Source: Deltaproteobacteria bacterium UBA2957
GTDB taxonomy: Bacteria; Myxococcota_A; UBA796
Reading direction: 5' to 3'
DNA length: 20,312 nt
Assembly (NCBI GenBank): GCA_002348535.1
Contig: DEBL01000379.1
Span: 1 to 20,312, forward strand
This document shows positions 1 through 7,611 of this stretch, one piece after another. A program made the position numbers and the translations under genes. The notes beneath the pieces are model-generated. The model was given only the letters and a program-made list of their open reading frames with translations. It did not search any database and was not told the DNA's origin. Position 1 is the stretch's first letter. Each line of letters opens with the position of its first letter.

Positions 1-76
1 ACTTAAAAACACTCGATATATTTATAATTTGCATGGTTTTAAATTACTGGAAGAAACGGGTCTTTTCAAGAAACAT
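1..76. other. AT-rich edge segment with no gene seen
   Basis: This is the sequence downstream of the tRNA-Lys gene at the left edge. It is strikingly AT-rich compared with the rest of the window. I see no open frame and no convincing hairpin followed by a T tract that would terminate transcription of the tRNA. It may hold the promoter or 3' end of a gene outside the window, but nothing here shows that. Confidence 0.4.
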
Positions 77-152
<76 letters not shown>

Positions 153-183
153 AAGAGCAAAGTCGTTTTAACTGGGGAGTGCC

Positions 184-1476
184 CTACATGTCAAAGGGGT
201 GAGTCTCGAAAAGTTCATCTCGGGGGATGACCTGTTCTCGACCGGGGCCCACGCTGATCAGGCCAGCTTGGACTCCGACCAGCGTTTCGATGCGTTCTAC
301 ATAGGCCTTTGCATTGGCGGGGAGTTCGTCCCAACTGCGGCAGGAGGAAATGTCTTCTGACCAGCCTGGAACGGTTTCATAAACCGGGCTTCCTTCGAAA
401 CGATCGCCCCCGACGACGGGCTCATGCCCGATGCCGATTCGAAGGGATTCCAGTCCACTAAGGATGTCGAGTTTGGTCAAAACCAAGTGGGTCACACTGT
501 TGAGCCGACACGCGTGACGAACCATTGGGGCATCGAACCACCCGCATGATCGGGGCCGCCCGGTGGTGGCGCCGAATTCGCCGCCCTTGGAGCGGAGTGC
601 CTCTTCCTCATCACCATTCAGTTGTGTGGGAAAAGGACCCGAACCGACCCGAGTTGCGTATGCCTTGGCGATGCCCACGATGTTGTGAAGATCCTTGGGG
701 CCGACACCCGTTCCCGCCGCTGCATTTCCCGCCACCGTGTTGGAGGAAGTGACGAAAGGATAGGTGCCGTGGTCGACGTCCAAGTAGGTGCCTTGAGCGC
801 CCTCGAAAAGGATGCTCTCGTGTGCATCGATGGCATCATGGAGTGCATCCACGCCGTCACGAATGAAGGGTTTCAATCGCTCGGCCAATGGAGTGGCCCA
901 TTCGACCAACTCGTCATCCGTGGCACCCGGTGCGTCGTACCACTCCGTGAAGATTCGATGCTTCTCGTGGAGTGTGCCTTGGATGTGCCTGCGGAATCGT
1001 GCGAGGTCCAGCAGGGCTCCGGCCCGGATACCGCGGCGCGCGACTTTGTCTTCGTAGGCGGGTCCGATGCCTTTTTTTGTGGTTCCGATCTTGGCCCCGC
1101 CCAGTGCCTGCTCGCGCAAGCCGTCGAGGGTTCGGTGAATGGGGAGCACGAGGTGTGCATCCGAACTCAGGACCAGTGAGTCTGGGGTGATCGTGTGGCC
1201 GCGTTGCTCCAGTTGGTTCATTTCACGGACCAGAACCTCCGGATCGACCACCACGCCGTTTCCGATAATGCAGGTGGTATCCGGTTGCAGGATGCCGCTT
1301 GGGATGAGGTGAAGAATCACCGTTTCTCCATCGACTACGAGCGTGTGTCCTGCGTTGTTTCCGCCTTGAAAGCGCACGACGTGACGAGCATTCGCCGCCA
1401 GCAAATCGACGATTTTACCTTTGCCTTCATCGCCCCACTGCAGGCCGACAACGACGGTATTGTTGATTGACGTCAC
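184..1476 (-). CDS. purA: Adenylosuccinate synthetase
   Basis: Cytosolic enzyme of AMP synthesis that condenses IMP with aspartate using GTP to give adenylosuccinate. The 430-residue length is normal for the family. Visible signatures are the N-terminal phosphate-binding loop GDEGKGK (residues 15-21), NNAGHT (40-45) with the catalytic histidine, GIGPAYEDK (137-145), the IMP-contacting stretch around LFEGAQGT (223-230), TTGRPR (304-309), the guanine-binding TKLD (334-337) and a C-terminal GPGRE (410-414). The start is a GTG, chosen because a GGGAG ribosome-binding site lies 6 bases upstream and the protein then begins just before the conserved VVVGLQWGDEGKG region. It lies 63 bases downstream of the J-domain/TPR gene and 31 bases upstream of tRNA-Lys, probably in one transcription unit. 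Nothing is missing or broken. Confidence 0.97.
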   Translation of the reverse strand: MTSINNTVVVGLQWGDEGKGKIVDLLAANARHVVRFQGGNNAGHTLVVDGETVILHLIPSGILQPDTTCIIGNGVVVDPEVLVREMNQLEQRGHTITPDSLVLSSDAHLVLPIHRTLDGLREQALGGAKIGTTKKGIGPAYEDKVARRGIRAGALLDLARFRRHIQGTLHEKHRIFTEWYDAPGATDDELVEWATPLAERLKPFIRDGVDALHDAIDAHESILFEGAQGTYLDVDHGTYPFVTSSNTVAGNAAAGTGVGPKDLHNIVGIAKAYATRVGSGPFPTQLNGDEEEALRSKGGEFGATTGRPRSCGWFDAPMVRHACRLNSVTHLVLTKLDILSGLESLRIGIGHEPVVGGDRFEGSPVYETVPGWSEDISSCRSWDELPANAKAYVERIETLVGVQAGLISVGPGREQVIPRDELFETHPFDM

Positions 1477-1539
1477 GTGTGACTCCCGCGGTTGCGTTGG
1501 GGCTCAGTTGACCGTCACGGACCTAACGAGAAGCGGCCT

Positions 1540-2547
1540 TCAGCGCACGTTTCGAAGTCCCGCCTTCGCTCGGGCATTCGTCTTGTCGATTTTCAGCACC
1601 GTCTGGTACTCCCGACTTGCATTCAATCCCATGCCGATCGCGAGGTACAGATCGGCGAGCTTCAAACGGATCTCAACATTTTTCGGGGACTTCGTGGATG
1701 CTGTACGGAGCAGGGACAGCGCCTTTCTCTCGTTGTTTTCAATTCGAAGAATTAATGAAGCCAGCCTGTAGTACGGGAGTCCATCGGCCGGGTCGTGCTC
1801 ACACGCACGCTCATAGTGGTACATGGCCTCTTTGAAGTTTTGAAAGCTCTCGGCGCTCTCTCCGGCCTGCATGGCTTGGACTGAAGCGCTTGAGCTGGCC
1901 TCGGAACGGGCGAGTTCGTACAAGGCCCTGTACTCCTTGTTGTCAGGGTCAAACTGTACGGCGAGGTGAAGCGACGACACCGCTTTGGCGATGTTTCCTT
2001 CTTGGTAATCGGTCTGCCCCTGTTCAAAGTAGCCCTTTGCCCTTGAGTTTCGACCTCTGGCTTGCTCCTTCAGCTTTCGGAGGGCACGGGTGCGGGGGTC
2101 CATTTTCTTGCGAGCCATGCGCTCCCGTGCACGCTCCCGGGCCGCCCGTTCTTCCGGCGATAACTTCCGTCGCTTCTTTGTGCGCTGTGGCGCATCTGAT
2201 GGTTTTGTGCCCGAGGCCGTTCGCCCGGGGCGCGCGGCTGCTGTCGCTACAACCGCCTTGTTGTCCCGGTTGTACCGACGCCTCCCGTCGGGGTCAGAGA
2301 GGACCTTGTAGGCCTTGGTAATGTGGACAAATACAAGCTCAAGTTTCGCCTTGTACTCGCCGAGTTCACGACGGAAATGACGGTCGGGGTGCCATTCGCG
2401 GGACAGTTGGTAATAGGCTGCTTGAATTGTGGCGTCGTCTGCACTGGGCGAAACACCAAGAATCGCGTAATAGTTCTTGGTCCTTGCATATTCGCTGAGT
2501 TGGTCGAGCAGTGCGCGCTCGGACTCGGATAGCGGGTTCGCGGTCAT
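1540..2547 (-). CDS. J-domain (DnaJ-like) protein with C-terminal TPR repeats
   Basis: A 335-residue protein with an N-terminal J domain at about residues 25-93 that carries the HPD tripeptide (53-55) needed to stimulate DnaK-type ATPases. A basic, low-complexity linker (about 100-165) contains a Lys/Arg-rich stretch. Tetratricopeptide-like helical repeats follow (about 165-332), including the recognisable patterns A..YYR-LA and A..Y...LKIDKTNA. It lacks the Gly/Phe region, zinc-finger domain and substrate-binding C-terminus of true DnaJ, so it is a specialised co-chaperone or adaptor. I infer that the TPR half selects clients for DnaK; no signal peptide is seen, so it should be cytosolic. 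The gene lies between xerC (35-base gap) and purA (63-base gap), all on the minus strand. The cellular process is unknown. Confidence 0.85.
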   Translation of the reverse strand: MTANPLSESERALLDQLSEYARTKNYYAILGVSPSADDATIQAAYYQLSREWHPDRHFRRELGEYKAKLELVFVHITKAYKVLSDPDGRRRYNRDNKAVVATAAARPGRTASGTKPSDAPQRTKKRRKLSPEERAARERARERMARKKMDPRTRALRKLKEQARGRNSRAKGYFEQGQTDYQEGNIAKAVSSLHLAVQFDPDNKEYRALYELARSEASSSASVQAMQAGESAESFQNFKEAMYHYERACEHDPADGLPYYRLASLILRIENNERKALSLLRTASTKSPKNVEIRLKLADLYLAIGMGLNASREYQTVLKIDKTNARAKAGLRNVR

Positions 2548-2582
2548 ACGGGATCAGCATATCGAAAAACCCGACCAGATCG

Positions 2583-3482
2583 CTAACCTTCCGACTCGTC
2601 GACTGCAGCGCGAGGGTGTGCCGACCGATAGACCTTCAACAGGTGTGCCGCATCGACGTGGGTGTAGCGCTGGGTGGTGGAGAGAGTTGCGTGGCCGAGT
2701 TGTTCTTGGATTGCGCGAAGGTCTGCCCCCGACCCGAGCAAGTGGGTGGCGCAGCTGTGTCGTAGCGCGTGGGGATGAAGACCGCTCACACCATTCACCG
2801 CGCCAGCCTCTCGTACAATTCGCCACGCTGACCGTGCGCTGAGTCGCCGCCGGTACCGGTTGAGAAACAATGGCCCTTCCATTGGCCTCATGGCAAGCCA
2901 CTCACGGATCGCATCGGCAGCCGGAGGGCCGTAGGGTACAAGCCGTTCCTTCTGCCCCTTGCCCATGACTCGGACGAGGCGGCCCGATTGGTCGAGGTCG
3001 ACCACATCCAGCGAAACCGCTTCAGAAACGCGAAGGCCGGCACCGTACATCAACTCGAGGAGCGCACGGTTGCGGGTATGGAACCAACCGGTCTGGTGTG
3101 GATTTTCCACGACTGAGGATGCCTCATCTACATCAAGGAATCGCGGTGTTCTCGTCGGGATTTTCGGATTTTTAAGGCGGGCGGCCGGGTTGGACTCGAT
3201 CCGATCCTCGCGAATCATCCATCGGTAGAAGCTTCGAACCGCCGCCACATTGCGAGCCATCGTGGATGCAGCGAGTGGCTGGCCTGCGGGACGACCTCGC
3301 GTACGAATGAGTGACAGCCAAGAACGAAGGTCTGTGAGTGTCGCGGTGCCGAGCGTTTGGCCGCGCGAGTCGAGGAATTCTGCGAGGTCCGCAAGGTTGG
3401 CGGTGTAGGCACGGAGCGTGTGCGGAGAATACCCTCGAAGGTCACGCAGATCACGGGTCCATTGGCGCAAATGTGGGTCCAT
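2583..3482 (-). CDS. xerC: Tyrosine recombinase XerC/XerD-type
   Basis: A site-specific recombinase that, with a partner, resolves chromosome dimers at dif. With the ATG start used here it is 299 residues, matching the usual XerC length. The N-terminal core-binding domain spans roughly 1-90. The catalytic domain keeps all six expected residues: R151 in YGAGLRVSE, K175 in GKGQKER, H238 and R241 in HALRH, H264 in LGHATLSTTQ, and the nucleophile Y273 in QRYTHVD. A longer frame reaches a TTG at 3512, but that would add an atypical Cys-containing N-terminus. XerC and XerD are hard to separate by eye; XerC is the better guess from the sequence. There are no flanking att sites or transposase, so this is the housekeeping enzyme and not a phage integrase. 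It starts the leftward unit and is divergent from topA. Confidence 0.85.
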   Translation of the reverse strand: MDPHLRQWTRDLRDLRGYSPHTLRAYTANLADLAEFLDSRGQTLGTATLTDLRSWLSLIRTRGRPAGQPLAASTMARNVAAVRSFYRWMIREDRIESNPAARLKNPKIPTRTPRFLDVDEASSVVENPHQTGWFHTRNRALLELMYGAGLRVSEAVSLDVVDLDQSGRLVRVMGKGQKERLVPYGPPAADAIREWLAMRPMEGPLFLNRYRRRLSARSAWRIVREAGAVNGVSGLHPHALRHSCATHLLGSGADLRAIQEQLGHATLSTTQRYTHVDAAHLLKVYRSAHPRAAVDESEG

Positions 3483-3656
3483 CAAATCCACGTTACACTC
3501 TCGACACGTCAAGTGACAATAGACTTTTTCGGCCTACGGCCGGAATAGGGATCGCTTGCAATCCCTTCTGTTGAGGGGTAGACCGCCCCTCGTGCATTGA
3601 TTGTTTCGGTGTGCACCGGAAACCATGCACTCCACTTTCGCGAGGTATTGAGACCC
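3483..3656. promoter_or_regulatory. Divergent xerC/topA control region with four inverted repeats
   Basis: The 174-base space between the divergent xerC and topA starts must hold both promoters. I cannot pick out a consensus pair for either with confidence. Four inverted repeats are packed into about 90 bases: CGGCC-TAC-GGCCG (3530-3542), GGGAT-N8-ATCCC (3548-3565), GAGGGG-N7-CCCCTC (3573-3591) and CGGTG-TG-CACCG (3607-3618). None is followed by a T tract in the topA direction, so they are not intrinsic terminators. They could be operators, leader-RNA hairpins or supercoil-sensitive cruciforms. Confidence 0.5.
3608..3620. promoter_or_regulatory. Copy 1 of shared 13-base near-palindrome (upstream of topA)
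   Basis: The sequence GGTGTGCACCGGA lies 36 bases before the topA start codon and has a dyad core GGTG-TG-CACC. An identical 13-base copy lies in the space between the TsaP-like gene and dprA (7575-7587). Two identical dyads at similar distances upstream of two genes suggest a common operator, but no regulator is known from this window. Confidence 0.35.
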
Positions 3657-6230
3657 ATGGGTACACCATTAGTAATTGTCGAGTCTCCCGCCAAGGCAAG
3701 AACCATCTCTCGCTTTTTGGGTAGCGATTACCAAGTCGAGGCGTCCATTGGACACATCCGAGATCTCGTCACCAAGGTGTCCGATTTGCCTCCCGGCCAA
3801 CAAAAGCAACCGGGAGCGAAACTTGGCGTCGACACGGACAATGGGTTCGTGCCGTACTACGTGGTTCCAAAAGACAAGAAGGCGCAGGTCAAGGCGCTCC
3901 GCAAACAGGTGAAGGATGCCTCAGCGCTCTACCTAGCGACCGATGAAGACCGCGAGGGGGAGAGCATCAGTTGGCACCTTTTGCAGGTGTTGAAACCAGA
4001 AATTCCCGTCTATCGGCTTGTGTTTCACGAGATTACCGTTTCCGCCATCAAGAAAGCGCTTGCGAGTCCCCGCGAGGTCGATGAGAGCCTCGTAAAAGCA
4101 CAGGAGGCTCGCCGGATCGTCGACCGACTTTTCGGGTATCCCGTCTCCGAACTGCTCTGGCGCAAGGTCGGACCGAATCTGTCCGCGGGGCGAGTTCAAT
4201 CGGTTGCGGTTCGCTTGGTTGTCGACCGAGAGCGAGCTCGAATGGCCCACATTTCCGCCGACTGGTGGGACATTCGCGGTCCATTCATACACGGCCTCGG
4301 TGCGGTCGACGCCCACCTCACGCAATGGCAAGGTTCGCCGATCGCGACTGGGCGGAACTTCAACGCGGATGGAAAGCTCAAGGGTAAGGGGCTCGTCATC
4401 CTCGGCGAGAAAGAGGCGAAAGCTGCAGTCGAGCAACTTAAGGCAGGCAATGCCAAGGTGGAATCGGTCGATGAGCGACCCTACACCGACCGGCCGGCGC
4501 CGCCATTTACGACTTCGACCATGCAACAAGAAGCAAACCGCCGCTTCAAATGGGCCGCTCGGAAGACCATGAACACGGCCCAACGGCTGTACGAAAACGG
4601 TTGGATTACCTACATGCGTACAGATTCGGTCGCACTCTCGAAGCAGGCCATATCAGCCGCTCGAAACCTCATCGCCGGTGAATACGGTCAAAAATATCTG
4701 CCCGATGCGCCGCGGGTCTACAAGGGCAAGGCCAAGAATGCCCAAGAGGCACACGAAGCCATCCGGCCCGCAGGCGAGGAGTTTCGTTCACTCAAGGAGG
4801 CCGCAGCGGCACTCGATTCCGACCAGCGTCGGCTGTACGAGTTGATTTGGAAGCGCACGGTCGGATGCCAGATGGCGGATGCAAAAGGCCGGACCATTAC
4901 CGTACGGATTGCGGCAGGTGACGGCACATTTGAGGCCAAAGGCAAGACGGTGGATTTTGCGGGATACCGACTCGCGTACGTCGCCGAATCGGACGATCCG
5001 GAAGCCGCGGCGTTGGATGCGGAACGGATCCTGCCACCCGTGGAGCAGGGTGATGTCCTCGAAGTGGGCGCTCTCGAAGCAAAAGGCCATGCCACCAAAC
5101 CACCACCCCGCCTGACTGAGGCGTCGTTGGTGAAAGAACTGGAAGAGCGGGGCATTGGTCGACCCTCCACCTATGCGTCCATCATCGATACAATTCTGCG
5201 TCGTGAGTATGTCTTCAAGAAAGGGTCTGCTTTGGTTCCGACATGGACAGCAGTTGCCGTCACACGACTGCTGGAATCCGAACATTTCCACTGGTTGGTG
5301 GACTACGAGTTTACGGCACAAATGGAGAACCAACTTGACGAAATCGCTGTTGGTGAGGGCAACCGCGATGTGTATTTGAGCCGCTTTTGGGACTCGCTGA
5401 AGAACTCAGTGGAGCAGGGTACGGCTTCCATCGACCCGCGCGATGTGTGCACGCTTGATATCGGCGCAGTGGGCGAAAAGGATCTAAAAAAACTTGGTGT
5501 TGATGCCGGAACAACCGTTGTGGTTCGGGTGGGCAAGTACGGTCCCTTTTTGCAGGCTGGCGAACGAACGGCAAACCTTCCTGACGACCTTGCACCCGAT
5601 GAGCTGTCGCTCGCCAAGGCCGTCGAGTTGTTGAGCGGTCCGAAGGTGCTCGGAAAGAGTGAAGAGACCGGTCAAGACATCCTCTTGGCCAACGGGCGGT
5701 TCGGCTGGTACGTACAACTCGGTGACAATGAGCAAGAAGGCAAGCCAAGGCGAAAGAGTGTCCCACGGGGCATCAAGCCCGATGGACTGGATCTTGATCT
5801 CGCCACGGCGCTACTGAGTTTGCCGCGCGATGTCGGCGCGCACCCAGATTCTGGGGAGCCCATTGTCGCCGACTACGGCCGCTACGGCCCCTACGTCAAA
5901 TCAGGGAAAGAGACTCGTAGCATCCGCGACAAAAATCCAATGAAGGTTCTCGAAATCACCGTTGAGGAAGCCCTCGAAATGCTCGCACGACCCAAGGGGC
6001 GTCGCGGTGCGGAAGTTCTCAAGGAAATGGGTGAGGATCCCAAGACCAAGAAAGCCATCAAGCTGATGGACGGTCGGTATGGGCCCTACGTGACCGACGG
6101 AGAGACCAACGCGAGCTTGGGCAAGGCTCACAACGCCGACACGCTGACTCTGGAAACGGCTGTCGAGCTCATTCGCGAGCGTGAAAAGGCACCCAAGCGG
6201 AAACGGCCAGCTCGTCGCCGGAAAAAATAG
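3657..6230 (+). CDS. topA: DNA topoisomerase I (type IA), zinc-finger-less form
   Basis: It relaxes negative supercoils by cutting and passing single strands. The 857-residue protein starts with the family sequence TPLVIVESPAKA (E9 catalytic), so I use the ATG at 3657 and not the upstream in-frame TTG at 3597. The TOPRIM acidic triad D96/D98/E100 lies in ATDEDREGE. The nucleophile is Y319 in WITYMRTDS. NAQEAHEAIRP (361-371) and ERGIGRPSTYASI (497-509) are also canonical. The C-terminus has no Cys4 zinc ribbons; only isolated cysteines (404 and 598) remain. Instead there are four repeats marked by a Gly-rich Tyr/Phe core near residues 626-633, 679-687, 740-748 and 805-813 (for example GRYGPYV), followed by a tail of mostly Lys and Arg. 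This is the repeat-type C-terminus seen in actinobacteria and several proteobacteria. The gene converges on the Smg-like gene with a 15-base gap and no terminator. Confidence 0.97.
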   Translation: MGTPLVIVESPAKARTISRFLGSDYQVEASIGHIRDLVTKVSDLPPGQQKQPGAKLGVDTDNGFVPYYVVPKDKKAQVKALRKQVKDASALYLATDEDREGESISWHLLQVLKPEIPVYRLVFHEITVSAIKKALASPREVDESLVKAQEARRIVDRLFGYPVSELLWRKVGPNLSAGRVQSVAVRLVVDRERARMAHISADWWDIRGPFIHGLGAVDAHLTQWQGSPIATGRNFNADGKLKGKGLVILGEKEAKAAVEQLKAGNAKVESVDERPYTDRPAPPFTTSTMQQEANRRFKWAARKTMNTAQRLYENGWITYMRTDSVALSKQAISAARNLIAGEYGQKYLPDAPRVYKGKAKNAQEAHEAIRPAGEEFRSLKEAAAALDSDQRRLYELIWKRTVGCQMADAKGRTITVRIAAGDGTFEAKGKTVDFAGYRLAYVAESDDPEAAALDAERILPPVEQGDVLEVGALEAKGHATKPPPRLTEASLVKELEERGIGRPSTYASIIDTILRREYVFKKGSALVPTWTAVAVTRLLESEHFHWLVDYEFTAQMENQLDEIAVGEGNRDVYLSRFWDSLKNSVEQGTASIDPRDVCTLDIGAVGEKDLKKLGVDAGTTVVVRVGKYGPFLQAGERTANLPDDLAPDELSLAKAVELLSGPKVLGKSEETGQDILLANGRFGWYVQLGDNEQEGKPRRKSVPRGIKPDGLDLDLATALLSLPRDVGAHPDSGEPIVADYGRYGPYVKSGKETRSIRDKNPMKVLEITVEEALEMLARPKGRRGAEVLKEMGEDPKTKKAIKLMDGRYGPYVTDGETNASLGKAHNADTLTLETAVELIREREKAPKRKRPARRRKK

Positions 6231-6245
6231 CTTTCGGTTGAAGCT

Positions 6246-6530
6246 TCAGTAAAAGAGCAGGCCCCACTCCCGCTCGACCATGCGTCGAGCTTCGCCCTCA
6301 AGTTGGGGAAGCCGGTCGAACAGTGCCATCGACGCCACACGTCGAACATCTTCAAACGAGATCGTCGCCATGCCATGGCGGTTGAGGGGTTTGTCAATCG
6401 AGGCGAGGACCTGATTGACTTGATCAAGGCTGGGCTCATCGAGATGGCCGAGATCCACCAGAGCATCAAGGAGGGCGCTCGCGCGACTGTCCAGTTCAAA
6501 GATGGGTGGAAACGGTGTGGGTTCGGTCAT
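6246..6530 (-). CDS. Short Smg-like (DUF494 C-terminal half) protein
   Basis: A 94-residue protein starting MTEPTPFPPIFELD. I judge it to be related to the C-terminal half of the Smg/DUF494 family: the run ASALLDALVDLGHLDE, then ISFEDVRRVASMALFDRLP, parallels from memory the helix pattern of E. coli Smg (L.FLEQ..VL....E and FDLEDLKWVILMVLFN). Full Smg is about 157 residues, so the N-terminal half is missing. Its start codon overlaps the dprA stop by 4 bases (ATGA), which sets the start and implies coupled translation. The frame continues upstream inside dprA, but that stretch has no family-like sequence. Position also supports the call, because in gammaproteobacteria smg lies beside dprA and topA, as here. 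The molecular role of Smg is unknown. Confidence 0.6.
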   Translation of the reverse strand: MTEPTPFPPIFELDSRASALLDALVDLGHLDEPSLDQVNQVLASIDKPLNRHGMATISFEDVRRVASMALFDRLPQLEGEARRMVEREWGLLFY

Positions 6531-7531
6531 GGACAACTCCGGAGGGACCACTGACCGCCGGATAACCTCACGAGCCAGCCCGTCAACTCCAGAGCGGACA
6601 GATGGGCGTTGACCACGGGCACCGGTAATCCAGTCAGCGCGACCACATGTCCGACGGTGGTTCCTGTGCCGAGGGCTTCGACCACTCGCTGTTGCTCCTC
6701 GCAATGGGATACCGGCTTCTGGATAATCTGGTCGGGAATGCCCAGTGCCATCCGCACATCGTTCGCATTCCGAACGGGCGTGGCTCCATCGATCAATAAA
6801 GAGTTGCATCCTTCGCTATGGCGATCCATGGGGTGACCTGGAATCACGAACAACTCGCGTCCTTGGTCGAGCGCGTGTCGAGCCGTGATTAAGCTGCCCG
6901 ATCGTAGGCCGGCTTCGATGACGATTGTGCCAATCGAAATCCCCGAAACCACCCGGTTTCGGAGGGGAAAGGTCCACTTGGACGGGGGGTGTCGCGGTAA
7001 GAACTCGCTAAGAATCAACCCGCCAGCGGCCACGATGGATTCAATGGGGCCTCGCTTTGGTCCGTTTAGGGCCGACTCTATCCCTTGCCCGAGCACGGCA
7101 ATGGTGCGCGATGGAGCCGCGAAATGCACCGCATGGTCAATGCCATAGGCGATACCGCTCACGGTAACTGCCCTCGTTCTCGTGAGTTCATGGGCGAGAG
7201 TTTGTGCCATGAGTTTTCCACGACCAGTGCACTTTCGAGCGCCCACTAGCGCTACACAAGGTTCCTGCAGCAGCGCCAAGTTGCCCATATAAAACAGCAC
7301 CGGCGGCGCGAAGGGGAGCGGACGCAGTCGATCCGGAAAATCAACATCGGGTAGGCGAACAAAGGGCTGATTCGACTGGGTCGGACCCCATGTCCGCAAT
7401 CGACGTCGGTGGTCAGGATGAACGCCTGCCTGAGCGAGAGTACGGTCGGATAACGGAGTTTCAGCGCCGGATAGGTCGATCCGACCGCTCAATGTCGCAG
7501 CGGCATGCCAGAATCCAGTTAGCGTATGCAT
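6527..7531 (-). CDS. dprA: DNA-processing protein DprA (Smf)
   Basis: It binds incoming single-stranded DNA during natural transformation and loads RecA; it is also widespread in bacteria not known to be competent. The Rossmann-like core is clear: VALVGARKCTGRGK near the nucleotide-fold start, VSGIAYGIDHAVH, AVLGQGIE, the FPLRNRVVSGIS motif, EAGLRSGSLITARHALDQGRE and VIPGHP. A C-terminal winged-helix domain (about the last 60 residues, with VGHVVALTGLPVPVVNAHLSAL) is also present. I use the ATG at 7531, 334 residues, because GAGG lies 5 bases upstream; an in-frame GTG at 7552 would add 7 residues but has no ribosome-binding site. It lies between the TsaP-like LysM gene and the Smg-like gene, whose start overlaps its stop. 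The family SAM-like N-terminal region is present but divergent. Confidence 0.94.
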   Translation of the reverse strand: MHTLTGFWHAAATLSGRIDLSGAETPLSDRTLAQAGVHPDHRRRLRTWGPTQSNQPFVRLPDVDFPDRLRPLPFAPPVLFYMGNLALLQEPCVALVGARKCTGRGKLMAQTLAHELTRTRAVTVSGIAYGIDHAVHFAAPSRTIAVLGQGIESALNGPKRGPIESIVAAGGLILSEFLPRHPPSKWTFPLRNRVVSGISIGTIVIEAGLRSGSLITARHALDQGRELFVIPGHPMDRHSEGCNSLLIDGATPVRNANDVRMALGIPDQIIQKPVSHCEEQQRVVEALGTGTTVGHVVALTGLPVPVVNAHLSALELTGWLVRLSGGQWSLRSCP

Positions 7532-7574
7532 GAGCACCTCGAGGGTACCCACAAGTGTTCGAGATCAGCACCAA

Positions 7575-7587
7575 GGTGTGCACCGGA
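7575..7587. promoter_or_regulatory. Copy 2 of shared 13-base near-palindrome (upstream of dprA)
   Basis: The sequence GGTGTGCACCGGA is identical to positions 3608-3620 upstream of topA. Here it lies 43 bases upstream of the preferred dprA ATG, in the short space after the TsaP-like gene. Its dyad core GGTG-TG-CACC would read nearly the same on the strand of dprA. It is a candidate operator or leader hairpin; the function is unproven. Confidence 0.35.
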
Positions 7588-7611
7588 CGGGCGTTCGGCA
7601 ACCGCGGTCGG

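Noticed and set aside
2583..3482. Phage or integron integrase marking a mobile element
   Set aside because: The protein has the length and motifs of housekeeping Xer, lies among core genes, and has no att repeats, cassette array or transposase nearby. The tRNA at the left edge has no duplicated 3' end in this window.
3597..3656. N-terminal extension of topA from an upstream TTG
   Set aside because: The extra 20 residues are not family-like, and the ATG at 3657 begins exactly at the conserved TopA N-terminus.
3933..4583. Antisense 216-codon frame within topA
   Set aside because: topA is intact and strongly conserved in the opposite direction; the antisense product shows no family features.
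6231..6260. Bidirectional terminator between topA and the Smg-like gene
   Set aside because: Only a 5-base AGCTT/AAGCT stem with no T tract is present, too weak to call.
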